Assembly: GCA_030550205.1 (NCBI GenBank)
Contig: JAUQPS010000001.1
Location: 1 to 58,784, forward strand
Direction: 5' to 3'
DNA length: 58,784 nt
From: a bacterium
GTDB taxonomy: Bacteria > Hydrothermota > Hydrothermia > LBFQ01 > DSFT01
Under the pieces are notes generated by a model. It did not search any database. It saw only the letters and a list, made by a program, of their open reading frames with translations, and was not told the DNA's origin. Of this stretch, positions 26,422-34,722 are shown in pieces (positions within the stretch are counted from its first letter, which is position 1; each line of letters begins with the position of its first letter). Both the position numbers and the translations under genes were made by a program.

Positions 26422-27528
26422 ATGATAAATTTAATTTTAAATTTAAGTTTTGGACCTCATCCTATATCTATGGGTAATGCTTATAATGCCTATGCTGAAA
26501 GAGTAGATGGTATATTCTTTAATCCTTCTGCTGCTTCTATGGCTAGTAGAGTTATGCTAGGTGGGTTTTATTCCCAGGCGGGTTATTATGGTGGAGGACT
26601 TGTTATTCCAAATAGATTTGTAGCAATTGGAGTTGCTGGTTACTTGGATAGCACTAAAAATGGTATGATTTATGGTGTTTTATCAAGGAATTTTAGTGGG
26701 TTTAATATAGGTTTTGGTGTTCAATATCCATTTAGTCAAGATACTGCTAAAAAAGATACTACTTTAAAGCCTCATTTTTATGGTGGATTTAGTTTTTATT
26801 TTAGTGAATATTTTATGTTTGGTTTTACTGCTGAAAATATAGATACACCAAATGCCTTAAAACTTAAATTTGGCATTCAAGTTGCTAACTATCCTTTGCC
26901 AGTTATTGGTAGGTCATTAACATTTACGATGGATTTAAATACAACTATGGCAAGGGAAGAGAAAAGTAGGGATTTGGCAGCACTTGGAATAGAGCTTGCT
27001 CCATTTTATCCATTATTTTTAAGAATAGGTTATAATTATAATCCAGATATTGGCCATAGATTACCTGCGGGTTTAGGTATATTATATGTATATAATACAG
27101 TTGATATTTTGGGTGACCTTAGTGTGAATGATATTAAGGCGGAGAGTAAAGATAAGGTTTATACTTTTGGACTAACTGTAAAATTCTTTGGTCATACAGT
27201 ATGGGCTGAATCTTCACCTAAAATTATAGAGGTTATTCCTGAATCTGAAGCAAGTGTAACAAAAATTTGTTTTAGATATATTTTACCATCAAAAGTTACA
27301 AGATGGACATTTAACATAACAAATAGGTGGGGTAAAATTTATAAAACATATTGGGGGGATGATAACCCACCAAGTGAATGTATTTATTGGCATGTTGTAG
27401 ATGAAGAAGGGAAATATACAGGACCAGGGGTTTATTATTATGATTTTATAGTTAGAACAGAAGATGGAAGAATTTATAAAAGGAGAGGAGGCTTAGTTAA
27501 TGTAAAGAAGGGGGTGAAAGGGATATGA
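26422..27528 (+). CDS. PorV/UPF0164-like outer-membrane barrel with C-terminal FlgD-like module
   Basis: 368 residues. After MINLILNLSF comes the typical PorV-type start GPHPISMGNAYNAYAERVDG with FFNPSAASM. Alternating strands of a barrel run to about residue 270. The last 90 or so residues form an Ig-like FlgD/gliding-type module (WTFNITNRWGKIYKTYW, GVYYYDFIVRTEDGRIYKRR). PorV is the shuttle protein of type IX secretion in Bacteroidetes; homologues occur in several FCB phyla. The start is fixed by an in-frame TAG directly before ATG, so the signal is ultrashort. First gene of the operon to at least 33727. Confidence 0.75.
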   Translation: MINLILNLSFGPHPISMGNAYNAYAERVDGIFFNPSAASMASRVMLGGFYSQAGYYGGGLVIPNRFVAIGVAGYLDSTKNGMIYGVLSRNFSGFNIGFGVQYPFSQDTAKKDTTLKPHFYGGFSFYFSEYFMFGFTAENIDTPNALKLKFGIQVANYPLPVIGRSLTFTMDLNTTMAREEKSRDLAALGIELAPFYPLFLRIGYNYNPDIGHRLPAGLGILYVYNTVDILGDLSVNDIKAESKDKVYTFGLTVKFFGHTVWAESSPKIIEVIPESEASVTKICFRYILPSKVTRWTFNITNRWGKIYKTYWGDDNPPSECIYWHVVDEEGKYTGPGVYYYDFIVRTEDGRIYKRRGGLVNVKKGVKGI

Positions 27529-30119
27529 TGCCAATTTTAAATGTGATTTTGAGCTTGACATATGAAGAATTTTACAAATCATATAGAGAAGCGGAAGCGC
27601 TTTTCTTCGCTGGCAAATACGATAAAGCGGAAAGGATATATAGGCGTTTATTAACTGATGCTAGAAAATTTGGGTATGGTAAGGAGTTTCTTTATAGAAT
27701 AGCGGAATGTCATTTCAATATGGGTAGTTATAAAAATTCCTATGATGAGTTTACTGCTTTATATAAGGATGGTGAAATTGAAAAGAAATTACCATATTTA
27801 AAAGGCGAAATAGCTTATGCTATTGCAGTTTTCTTTACGAATTTTAGAGATCCAAAAGAAGCTAAACAAGTTATTCAAGAGCTTCAAAAATACCCATATT
27901 ATAAGAATTCTAATAGAACGAAGATGTTATTAGGAATAATAGATTATAGAGAAGGTAGATACGATGAAGCAATTGAAAAATTAAAAGATATTAAAGATAT
28001 TCCTGAGGCTCAGTTTTACTATGCTAGGAGCTTAGCATTATTGCAAAGACCATTAGAGGCTATTGGAGTTTATAAAGTGCTCTTAGAAAGGTATAAAAAC
28101 ACACCAAGAGAACCATTTATATCTTATGCAATGGTTGAAGCAAACTTTATATATGCGGATTATAAGGGAACAGCAGAATTAGCAAAGGACTTTATGCAAA
28201 AATATCATGGTTCCATATTTTCTGATTGGGTTCAATATTATTGGGGTATATCTTTATATAGAATGAAAGAATTTGAGAGTGCAATTGAAAAGCTAACACT
28301 TATTTCTAAAAAGCAAAACTTTGAATTTGCTAACTTAGCAGCATATTTTGCTGGAAATGCTGAAAGAGAATGGGGTCATCAGTATAAATCAGAAGGAAAA
28401 GTTGATGATGCAAAAGCTAAGTATAAAGAAGCAGTTAAATACTATGAATCTGCTTTAGCAAAAGCAAATGATCAAGAAATTTATAATGTATCTTTTATAA
28501 GATTAATGCAGGCAAACTTTTATGTTGGAGATACACTTAAATCCTATACAATGGCTGATCAATTAAAACAAATGAAATTCCCACCAGAGGAAGCAGGTAT
28601 TGGTGAATATGCAAGAGGTGCAATTGATTATGCACTTGGTAAATATACACCTGCTGCGAAGAACTTTGAGTTAGTAATAGAAAATTATAAGCAAACATTT
28701 TTAAGAAAACCTGCTATGGCTATGGAGATGTTATCCTTGGTTCATGATAGAAAATTTAAAGAAGCATTGTTAAAAGGTAATATTTATTATGCAGAAATGC
28801 AAGATACTGTAAGGCCAGAGGCACAGGATACATCATTTGATTTGTGGAAAGGTTGGTATGTTTTAGGGTTGGCAGAAGCTCACTATTATGCTGGTGCTTA
28901 TCCTGAAGCAGAATTAAGATATAATATAAATATAAAGAAGCAATTGACAAGAGATTTAGTAATACTTTCAAGGCTTGGTCTTGGATGGATAGCATATCAT
29001 CAAAAGCGATATGATGATGCATTAGCGCACTTTAACTCCATAGATGGTGCTGTAAGAGCAAGGGGAGACACATCGCTAATAATTGCGTTATTCCTTGGAA
29101 AAGGTGTTGCTAAATTTAATAAAGGTGAATATATGGATGCATTTAAGGATTTCGCAGTTGCTGCTCTTTATACACCAAGATATGAAAGTGGTGAGGCTTT
29201 ATACTTCCAGGGTTTTGCAGCTTTGGCACTTAAATCCTATGGTGACGCAGTTAAGTTATGGGAGAGAGTGGTTAATGAATATCCAGACCATCCAAGAGCA
29301 GCATTAGCAGCATTTAGAGCGGCTGATATTTATCTTAAAGCAGCACAAGTTGATAAGGCTATTGCTTTATTAGAATGGGAAGTTGAGCATTTCCCAGGTC
29401 ATCCTATTACACCAAGAGCAATGTATTCACTTGGTAGAAACTATACTATAAACAAAGAATTTGATAAAGCTATACAAATATATGAAAAATTCTTATACTT
29501 ATATCCAGACCATGAACTTGCTCCTGATGTTAGAAAGAGAGTTGAAGATGTTTATTTGGTAGCATCTACACAAGATCCAAAATATGCTGAACAACTTGCT
29601 CAAAAATATCCTGCAAGTGATAAAGCAGCAGAGGCATTGTATTTGCAGGCAGCTCAAGCATATCAAAATGGTGATGAAGAGAAAGCGGCAGATTTATTCT
29701 TTAGAGTTGCTAATGAATTTCCAAAGAGTCCAAAGGCAGCAGAGGCTCTTTATACTGCTGGTGCTTTATACTTGAAGCAAAAGAAATATCAACAAGCAAT
29801 TCAAGCTTTAAAGAAATATAAAGATTTCTTCCCACAAGGCACAAATATAGAAGATGTGTATAATTACCTTATGACCGCTTATTTAGCATCTAATGATTTT
29901 ACTTCTGCAATACAAATTGGACAAGAAGCATTAAATAAATTCCCAGAAAGTAAAAATAAAGCAAAAACATTGTTTAACATTGGATGGGCTTATTCACAAC
30001 TTGGTAATTCAAAAGAAGCAATTGCTTATTTACAACAAGCAAGAACATTGTATGAACAAGAGGGTAATACGCAGATGGTAAGCCAGATAGACCAAATTTT
30101 GCAAATTTTACCTAAGTAA
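27525..30119 (+). CDS. Large exported TPR protein
   Basis: 864 residues made almost entirely of tetratricopeptide repeats. Examples are FFAGKYDKAERIYRRLL, YREGRYDEAIEKLKDI, FDKAIQIYEKFLYLYPDH and KKYQQAIQALKKYKDFFPQG. The C-terminal half resembles the BamD/CpoB-like 'YPDH..A.A' TPR class. A short hydrophobic N-terminus (MMPILNVILSLTYEE) suggests export. ATG 27525 overlaps the PorV-like stop with a GGGGGTGAAAGGG site, and upstream codons to the in-frame TAA offer no other start. By position it probably scaffolds the Tol-like complex, much as AglT does in Myxococcus gliding clusters. That parallel is inference. Confidence 0.85.
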   Translation: MMPILNVILSLTYEEFYKSYREAEALFFAGKYDKAERIYRRLLTDARKFGYGKEFLYRIAECHFNMGSYKNSYDEFTALYKDGEIEKKLPYLKGEIAYAIAVFFTNFRDPKEAKQVIQELQKYPYYKNSNRTKMLLGIIDYREGRYDEAIEKLKDIKDIPEAQFYYARSLALLQRPLEAIGVYKVLLERYKNTPREPFISYAMVEANFIYADYKGTAELAKDFMQKYHGSIFSDWVQYYWGISLYRMKEFESAIEKLTLISKKQNFEFANLAAYFAGNAEREWGHQYKSEGKVDDAKAKYKEAVKYYESALAKANDQEIYNVSFIRLMQANFYVGDTLKSYTMADQLKQMKFPPEEAGIGEYARGAIDYALGKYTPAAKNFELVIENYKQTFLRKPAMAMEMLSLVHDRKFKEALLKGNIYYAEMQDTVRPEAQDTSFDLWKGWYVLGLAEAHYYAGAYPEAELRYNINIKKQLTRDLVILSRLGLGWIAYHQKRYDDALAHFNSIDGAVRARGDTSLIIALFLGKGVAKFNKGEYMDAFKDFAVAALYTPRYESGEALYFQGFAALALKSYGDAVKLWERVVNEYPDHPRAALAAFRAADIYLKAAQVDKAIALLEWEVEHFPGHPITPRAMYSLGRNYTINKEFDKAIQIYEKFLYLYPDHELAPDVRKRVEDVYLVASTQDPKYAEQLAQKYPASDKAAEALYLQAAQAYQNGDEEKAADLFFRVANEFPKSPKAAEALYTAGALYLKQKKYQQAIQALKKYKDFFPQGTNIEDVYNYLMTAYLASNDFTSAIQIGQEALNKFPESKNKAKTLFNIGWAYSQLGNSKEAIAYLQQARTLYEQEGNTQMVSQIDQILQILPK

Positions 30120-30136
30120 AGGAGGAGGGAGAGAGC

Positions 30137-30793
30137 ATGATATTTAAACTATATGCAGTTTGGGATGGGGTCGTAGGACCCAAAACTTACTTTTCAAGTT
30201 TACCAATGTTTATCCTTTTGGTTGTTTCTATAATCCTTATTGCTCTTGTTATTGAAAGGTTCATAGCATATAACAGAAGAAAGGAGGCTGATGCTAATAG
30301 AATAGTAAAGGAAACTCTTACTCATCTAAGGGAAGGTGATATTGAGGGAGCATTAAAGCGTTTGGGTGATGCTGATACACCTATAAGAAATGTTTTGAGA
30401 GTGGGACTTCAAAATGCTGAACTTCCACCAGAGGAAGTTGAGAAGCTTATGTATGCAAGAATTTTAAATGAAAAGGATAGATTAACACAAAGACTTACTC
30501 CAATAAGTGTTATAAGCGTTCTTGCGCCTCTTCTTGGATTATTTGGAACAGTTGATGGTCTAATACACGCTTTCCATGAAATTGCGGTTACAGGAACGGG
30601 TGGTCCTGAGGTTGTAGGTGAAGGTATTTCTACCTCATTGGTAGCTACATGGACAGGTCTTATAATAGCAGTTTTAGCAGTTATTTTCTTTAATGTTTTC
30701 AATAGAACGGTGGATGTAATGGTTTCAAGAATCGAGGCAGCGGTTCAAGAATTTCTTGTAATACTTAAAGAATATCAAGCGACGAGGGGGTGA
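30137..30793 (+). CDS. exbB: MotA/TolQ/ExbB-family proton channel
   Basis: 218 residues with three transmembrane helices: near the N-terminus (FILLVVSIILIALVIERFIA), LLGLFGTVDGLIHAF, and GISTSLVATWTGLIIAVLAV. The conserved Thr of helices 2 and 3 (GTVDG, SLVATWTG) that lines the proton path is present. TolQ/ExbB pentamers harness proton flow to energise ExbD/TolR and TonB/TolA. It has an AGGAGG site and is immediately followed by two ExbD genes and tonB. Whether it energises TonB-dependent transport or a Tol/Agl-like envelope machine is not decided by sequence. Confidence 0.92.
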   Translation: MIFKLYAVWDGVVGPKTYFSSLPMFILLVVSIILIALVIERFIAYNRRKEADANRIVKETLTHLREGDIEGALKRLGDADTPIRNVLRVGLQNAELPPEEVEKLMYARILNEKDRLTQRLTPISVISVLAPLLGLFGTVDGLIHAFHEIAVTGTGGPEVVGEGISTSLVATWTGLIIAVLAVIFFNVFNRTVDVMVSRIEAAVQEFLVILKEYQATRG

Positions 30794-30798
30794 TTTAA

Positions 30799-31233
30799 AT
30801 GCCCAAGAGAAGATTAGAACATGGTAGTGTAGAGGCAGAGGTCCCCGCAGCGGGCCTCATTTCATTAACAGATGTAATGGGTTCGCTTGTTAAAGTTTTT
30901 GCTTTAACTATTCCATTTGTTATAGAATCTGGTATATTCGTTAGTCGTTCTATGGCTGCTAAACTAAATAGACCTATTCAGCAAAAACAAGTTAAAACAG
31001 ACGTTAAAGTTAGTATTCATATGAGAGCGGATGGAACTATTGAACTTAATAAAAAACCTGTTACCCAAGAACAACTTGAAGATTTAGTTCCAAAGCTTTT
31101 AGCAAGGAGTATTGAAAAGAATGCTCTATTATCTGCTGATCCAGAAGTTGTTTATGAAAATGTTGTTCAGATGATAGATTTTCTAAAAAGTAAAGGTGCA
31201 GGTGATGTTCTAATAATGAAAAGAGGAGGGTAA
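30799..31233 (+). CDS. exbD: ExbD/TolR-like protein with conserved Asp
   Basis: 144 residues. One N-terminal transmembrane helix has the ExbD proton-relay aspartate (ISLTDVMGSLVKVFALTIPF). The periplasmic domain has KVSIHMRADGTIELNKKPVT and ends DVLIMKRGG. The TM is less hydrophobic than in E. coli ExbD. It starts 5 nt after exbB and ends 2 nt before the second ExbD gene, each with a GGAGGG or GGGGG site. It probably forms a mixed dimer with its neighbour inside the ExbB ring. Confidence 0.88.
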   Translation: MPKRRLEHGSVEAEVPAAGLISLTDVMGSLVKVFALTIPFVIESGIFVSRSMAAKLNRPIQQKQVKTDVKVSIHMRADGTIELNKKPVTQEQLEDLVPKLLARSIEKNALLSADPEVVYENVVQMIDFLKSKGAGDVLIMKRGG

Positions 31234-31235
31234 CT

Positions 31236-31667
31236 ATGGCAAAGGCAAAGGGTGGAGAAGGAGAAGTTGCGCAAGCGGTATTTAATTTAGCTAATGTATT
31301 TGCATTTGTATTTGTTAGTCTTATTATTGCTTCTAAGCAATTATTTCAGGGTACAAGTGTTGAAGTAGAAGTTCCTAAGGCAAGGGTTATAGAAGCAGAT
31401 TTAGAGCAAAGTATAGCGGTATCAATTAAAAAAGATAAAACAATTTACTTTAAAGATAAGCAAGTTGATCTTCAAACATTAACGGAGTTAGTTAAAAAAG
31501 CACAGCAAGAATATAAAGAAAAAAATCCAGATGCAGAACTTGGAGAACAATTAGTTGTAATAAGAGCGGATAAATCAGTTGATTGGCAAACAGTTTTAAA
31601 TACTATTGATGCAGTTAAAAGGGGTGGTAGTAAAAGAATAACCTTGGCAGTTATTAAAAAGACATAG
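31236..31667 (+). CDS. ExbD/TolR-like protein lacking the TM aspartate
   Basis: 143 residues with the same layout as the preceding gene: a short basic N-terminus, one transmembrane helix (FNLANVFAFVFVSLIIASKQ) and a periplasmic ExbD fold (IAVSIKKDKTIYFKDKQVD, EQLVVIRADKSVDW). Where ExbD has the essential Asp (PLVDV), this protein has Asn (NLANV), so it should not carry the proton relay itself. The pair may act as an asymmetric heterodimer. Intact length and operon position argue against a pseudogene. Confidence 0.85.
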   Translation: MAKAKGGEGEVAQAVFNLANVFAFVFVSLIIASKQLFQGTSVEVEVPKARVIEADLEQSIAVSIKKDKTIYFKDKQVDLQTLTELVKKAQQEYKEKNPDAELGEQLVVIRADKSVDWQTVLNTIDAVKRGGSKRITLAVIKKT

Positions 31668-31678
31668 GGGGTGAGAGC

Positions 31679-32803
31679 ATGAGAGAAAGACAAGTGATTC
31701 TCCCAGAATGGGAGGAAGATAGAGGGTCAAAAAAGAGATTTCTCATATTCCTGTTGTTTGCTATTATTATCCATGCTGGTATTCTATGGTCTCTTCGAAG
31801 CCAAATAGCAAGAGCTATTGAAGAAGCAAAGCTAAGAGAAATTCAGCTTCTTGAAGAAAAAGCTGCTAAGAGTAATTTTCTCAATCCAAAGCTACAAAGA
31901 AAAGTTGAACAAATGAAGAAAGAGGTTCAACAGCAAAAGAAAGAAGAAAAGAAAGAAGAAGCTAAGAAGGAAGAAAGTAAGCCTGGTGACCAAAAGAAAG
32001 TAGATTTAAGTTCTAAGCTTTTATCTCAATCAACAGAACTTCCAAAACCTACACCTGGTCTTGGTGGTGGTCCAAAATTGGATGTTAATGTAAATATTGA
32101 CCCAAGGCTATTATCTATGCCTTCTGTTCAAACAGAGCAATTAGATGTTAAGGTAGATTTAAGTAAAACTAATATAGAGGGAATAGCAAATCTTCAAGCT
32201 GAAATTGATGTAAGTAGTGCTAACTTAGCAGATGTGGGTGTTGCGGATGTAGTAGTAGGAGTTACTGGTAAAGGAGCAAGTATTTCAGATATACTTTCAC
32301 AAGAGGCAGTTCCTGCTATTTCGCTTGGTGGAGGAATTGAAGGTGGTGGTAGTGGAGGACTTGGTCTTGGGACAGATGTTGGAGGAGGAATTGGTGGTGG
32401 AGGAAAAGCAGTTAGTCTTGCAACAAGTCCAGATTTAACAAAAGAGGTAAAAGTAGAAATAAGCAAGCCTACTGTGAGTGCACCTCCTACTGTTCAAGAA
32501 ATAGCTTCTGCTGCACCAGCAGGAATGCAACTTGAAGGTGAGGTTGCTAATAGACAAATTTTAAATAGAGTAAAACCAGTATATCCAAAGAAAGCTAAAC
32601 AAGAAGGTAGAGAAGGAACTGTTGTTTTAGCATTTTCCGTGGATGCTAATGGAAATGTATTTAATATCCAAGTTGTTCGCTCATCTGGTTATGCTGATTT
32701 AGATAATGCTGCAATTACTGCACTACAACAGTGGAAATTTGCTCCAAAACCTGGAAAGCCAGAGGAGAAGGGAAGATTAACAGTAAGATTTGTTTTGATG
32801 TAA
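31679..32803 (+). CDS. tonB: TonB-family energy-transducing protein
   Basis: 374 residues. A cytoplasmic basic tail and one transmembrane helix (FLIFLLFAIIIHAGILWSL) are followed by a Lys/Glu-rich coiled stretch (about 40-105). A Gly-rich linker follows (GGGIEGGGSGGLGLGTDVGG region, about 215-245). The C-terminal TonB domain runs RVKPVYPKKAKQEGREGTVV, VRSSGYADLDNAAI and WKFAPKP. It couples the ExbB/ExbD motor to outer-membrane partners. The classical Pro-Lys linker is replaced by the charged and Gly-rich regions. A GGGGGTGAGAG site precedes ATG. Confidence 0.93.
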   Translation: MRERQVILPEWEEDRGSKKRFLIFLLFAIIIHAGILWSLRSQIARAIEEAKLREIQLLEEKAAKSNFLNPKLQRKVEQMKKEVQQQKKEEKKEEAKKEESKPGDQKKVDLSSKLLSQSTELPKPTPGLGGGPKLDVNVNIDPRLLSMPSVQTEQLDVKVDLSKTNIEGIANLQAEIDVSSANLADVGVADVVVGVTGKGASISDILSQEAVPAISLGGGIEGGGSGGLGLGTDVGGGIGGGGKAVSLATSPDLTKEVKVEISKPTVSAPPTVQEIASAAPAGMQLEGEVANRQILNRVKPVYPKKAKQEGREGTVVLAFSVDANGNVFNIQVVRSSGYADLDNAAITALQQWKFAPKPGKPEEKGRLTVRFVLM

Positions 32804-32815
32804 GGAGGAAAGATT

Positions 32816-33727
32816 ATGAGATTATTTAAGCTTTTAATTATTTTAGGTTTTGTGGGGCTTTTGATGTCCCAAGAGCAACAACCTCCTGCTCAAGGAAGTG
32901 GAACAGAACAAGAAGAGGAAGTTGTTGAAAAAGCTGAATATTCCATTGATGATGCAATAAAGCCTATTACGGATGTTTCGCTTGCCCCATTTGAGCCTAT
33001 TGACTCTTTACTTTATCGCAAAGAAAGAAAATTAGAGCTTAGACTTCCAAAGACCATAGAAGAAGAAATTAGAAAGGTTATAAAACTTGAAAACTTATTT
33101 ATAAGACAACCTGTATATCCAATAAATGTATATAAACAAGTTCCTCTTAATGTTGGCGAGTTTAATAAGAAATATAGAAATGTTAAAGATTGGAAAATAG
33201 AAATATATGACTCTTGGGGAAATAAGCTTAAAGAATATTCTGGTAAAGGAAAGCTTCCTGATTATGTTTATTGGGATGGAAAAGATACAAAAGGTAAGGC
33301 GGTTGTTGAGCCAGGACAACTATTCCATTATAGAATTATTGTTTCTGATGGAAGAGAAACAAGAAGAGAATTAAGTAAGCCATTTTCTGTTAAGGGATAT
33401 TACTATGAAGAGGGGGGTTATAAATATACTATTGTTGATATAGGAGATGTATTTGAAAGGGGATTTGCAGTATTTAGAGAAGGGCAAGAGGATAGAATTA
33501 TAGAAGCTTTAAATATATTAAAAGAGAATTATCCTTGGACAGCACCTATTGAGATTACATATTATCCAAGTCCAGAAGCTATGGGTGTTATGGAAGAGCG
33601 TATGAGGATATTGAAACAATTTATAATGAGTAGATTACCTATTGAAGAAGGTAATTTAGTATTAAAGCCTGGATATTATGAAGGTGGAGGAATAAAGCTA
33701 GAGAAGATTGTAATAAAGTTTAAATAA
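32816..33727 (+). CDS. Exported protein with FlgD-like Ig module and possible OmpA-like end
   Basis: 303 residues with a standard charged signal (MRLFKLLIILGFVGLLMSQE). The middle has a FlgD/gliding-like Ig module (DWKIEIYDSWGNKLKEYSGK, YVYWDGKDTKGKAVVEPGQL) very like the one ending the PorV-like protein at the head of this operon. The C-terminal part (RIIEALNILKENYPWTAPIE, ERMRILKQFIMSRLPI) has the strand-helix pattern of OmpA-type domains but lacks a clear peptidoglycan-binding signature. AGGAGG precedes the ATG. Its position directly after tonB suggests it is a partner of the Tol-like complex. Confidence 0.7.
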   Translation: MRLFKLLIILGFVGLLMSQEQQPPAQGSGTEQEEEVVEKAEYSIDDAIKPITDVSLAPFEPIDSLLYRKERKLELRLPKTIEEEIRKVIKLENLFIRQPVYPINVYKQVPLNVGEFNKKYRNVKDWKIEIYDSWGNKLKEYSGKGKLPDYVYWDGKDTKGKAVVEPGQLFHYRIIVSDGRETRRELSKPFSVKGYYYEEGGYKYTIVDIGDVFERGFAVFREGQEDRIIEALNILKENYPWTAPIEITYYPSPEAMGVMEERMRILKQFIMSRLPIEEGNLVLKPGYYEGGGIKLEKIVIKFK

Positions 33728-33739
33728 AAAAGAAAGAAT

Positions 33740-34210
33740 ATGCGAAGTATATTTGTTTTGTTTTTGATAGGTCTTATCTCTTGTGGTAATAAAAGTGATA
33801 CGAGAATAAATTTTAGTTTTAGAACGATTGATAATGAAATTGTTGAAATTTCTCGCTTTGATGGTAAGGTATTAGTTGTGGATTTTTGGGCGACTTGGTG
33901 CCCTCCCTGTTTAAAAGAAATTCCTCATTTTATAGAACTTCAAGAAAAATATAAAAATGATGTCCAGTTTATAGGTTTAAATGTTGGTGAAAAAAAAGAA
34001 AAAGTTGAAGAATTTGTGAAAAATATGGGTATAAATTATATTATTGGACATTCTGAGGAGAGAATAGAAAAGTTATTTGGTGGTATTAGTGGTCTTCCTA
34101 CTACATTTATAATTGGAAAGGATGGTAAAATAAAAGCAAGAGCTATTGGTTATCGTCCAAAAGAGTGGTTTGAAAATCAAATAATTAGTGCTTTGAGGGA
34201 AAGTAAGTGA
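33740..34210 (+). CDS. TlpA-like thioredoxin lipoprotein (CPPC)
   Basis: 156 residues with a lipobox (LIGLISC, lipidated C15) and a TlpA/ResA-type thioredoxin domain with active site WATWCPPCLKE (C54, C57) and cis-Pro in GLPTTFIIGKDG. Such proteins reduce disulfides in the periplasm, for example during cytochrome maturation. It is followed by a paralogue overlapping by 4 nt. No cytochrome c genes are nearby, so the client is unknown. Confidence 0.88.
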   Translation: MRSIFVLFLIGLISCGNKSDTRINFSFRTIDNEIVEISRFDGKVLVVDFWATWCPPCLKEIPHFIELQEKYKNDVQFIGLNVGEKKEKVEEFVKNMGINYIIGHSEERIEKLFGGISGLPTTFIIGKDGKIKARAIGYRPKEWFENQIISALRESK

Positions 34211-34722
34211 TACTTTTAATTGCATTTGCTTTATTATTTAGTGGTTGTATAAAGATTGAATTGGGAAGTAATAAAGATGAAGAAAAGTTTGATCCTAACA
34301 GAGTAATTAATTTTAAATTCCAAACACTTGACAATAAAATTATTGAAACATCAAGTTTTGAAAATAAAGTTTTAGTAGTAAATTTTTGGGCTATTTCTTG
34401 TAAGCCTTGTGTTGCAGAAATACCTTATTTTATTGAATTGCAGGAAAAATATAAAGATCAAATCCAAGTTATTGGATTAAATGTAGGAGAAGAAAAGAAT
34501 AAAGTTAGAGAATTTGTAAAAAAGAAGAAAATAAATTATATAGTAGGTTATTCAAATGATGAAGTTGCAAGAATATTGGGATTTAATAATGTGCTTCCTA
34601 CAACTTTTATAATTGGGAAAGATAAAAGGATAAAATCAAAAATGGTTGGTCTTTCCTTGTTTGAAAATATGAAAAAGATTTTAGAAGAAAAGATAAATAC
34701 TGCTTTAAAAGAAAGCTCTTGA
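34207..34722 (+). CDS. TlpA-like thioredoxin lipoprotein (CKPC)
   Basis: 171 residues, a tandem paralogue of the preceding gene. The short uncharged signal MILLIAFALLFSGC has a lipobox (C14). The active site is WAISCKPCVAE (C65, C68), with Lys in place of the first Pro of its neighbour, which should shift redox potential. The start is GTG 34207, fixed by an in-frame TAA just upstream. The thioredoxin fold is complete (LPTTFIIGKDKRI). The two may act as a relay or on different clients. Confidence 0.85.
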   Translation: MILLIAFALLFSGCIKIELGSNKDEEKFDPNRVINFKFQTLDNKIIETSSFENKVLVVNFWAISCKPCVAEIPYFIELQEKYKDQIQVIGLNVGEEKNKVREFVKKKKINYIVGYSNDEVARILGFNNVLPTTFIIGKDKRIKSKMVGLSLFENMKKILEEKINTALKESS

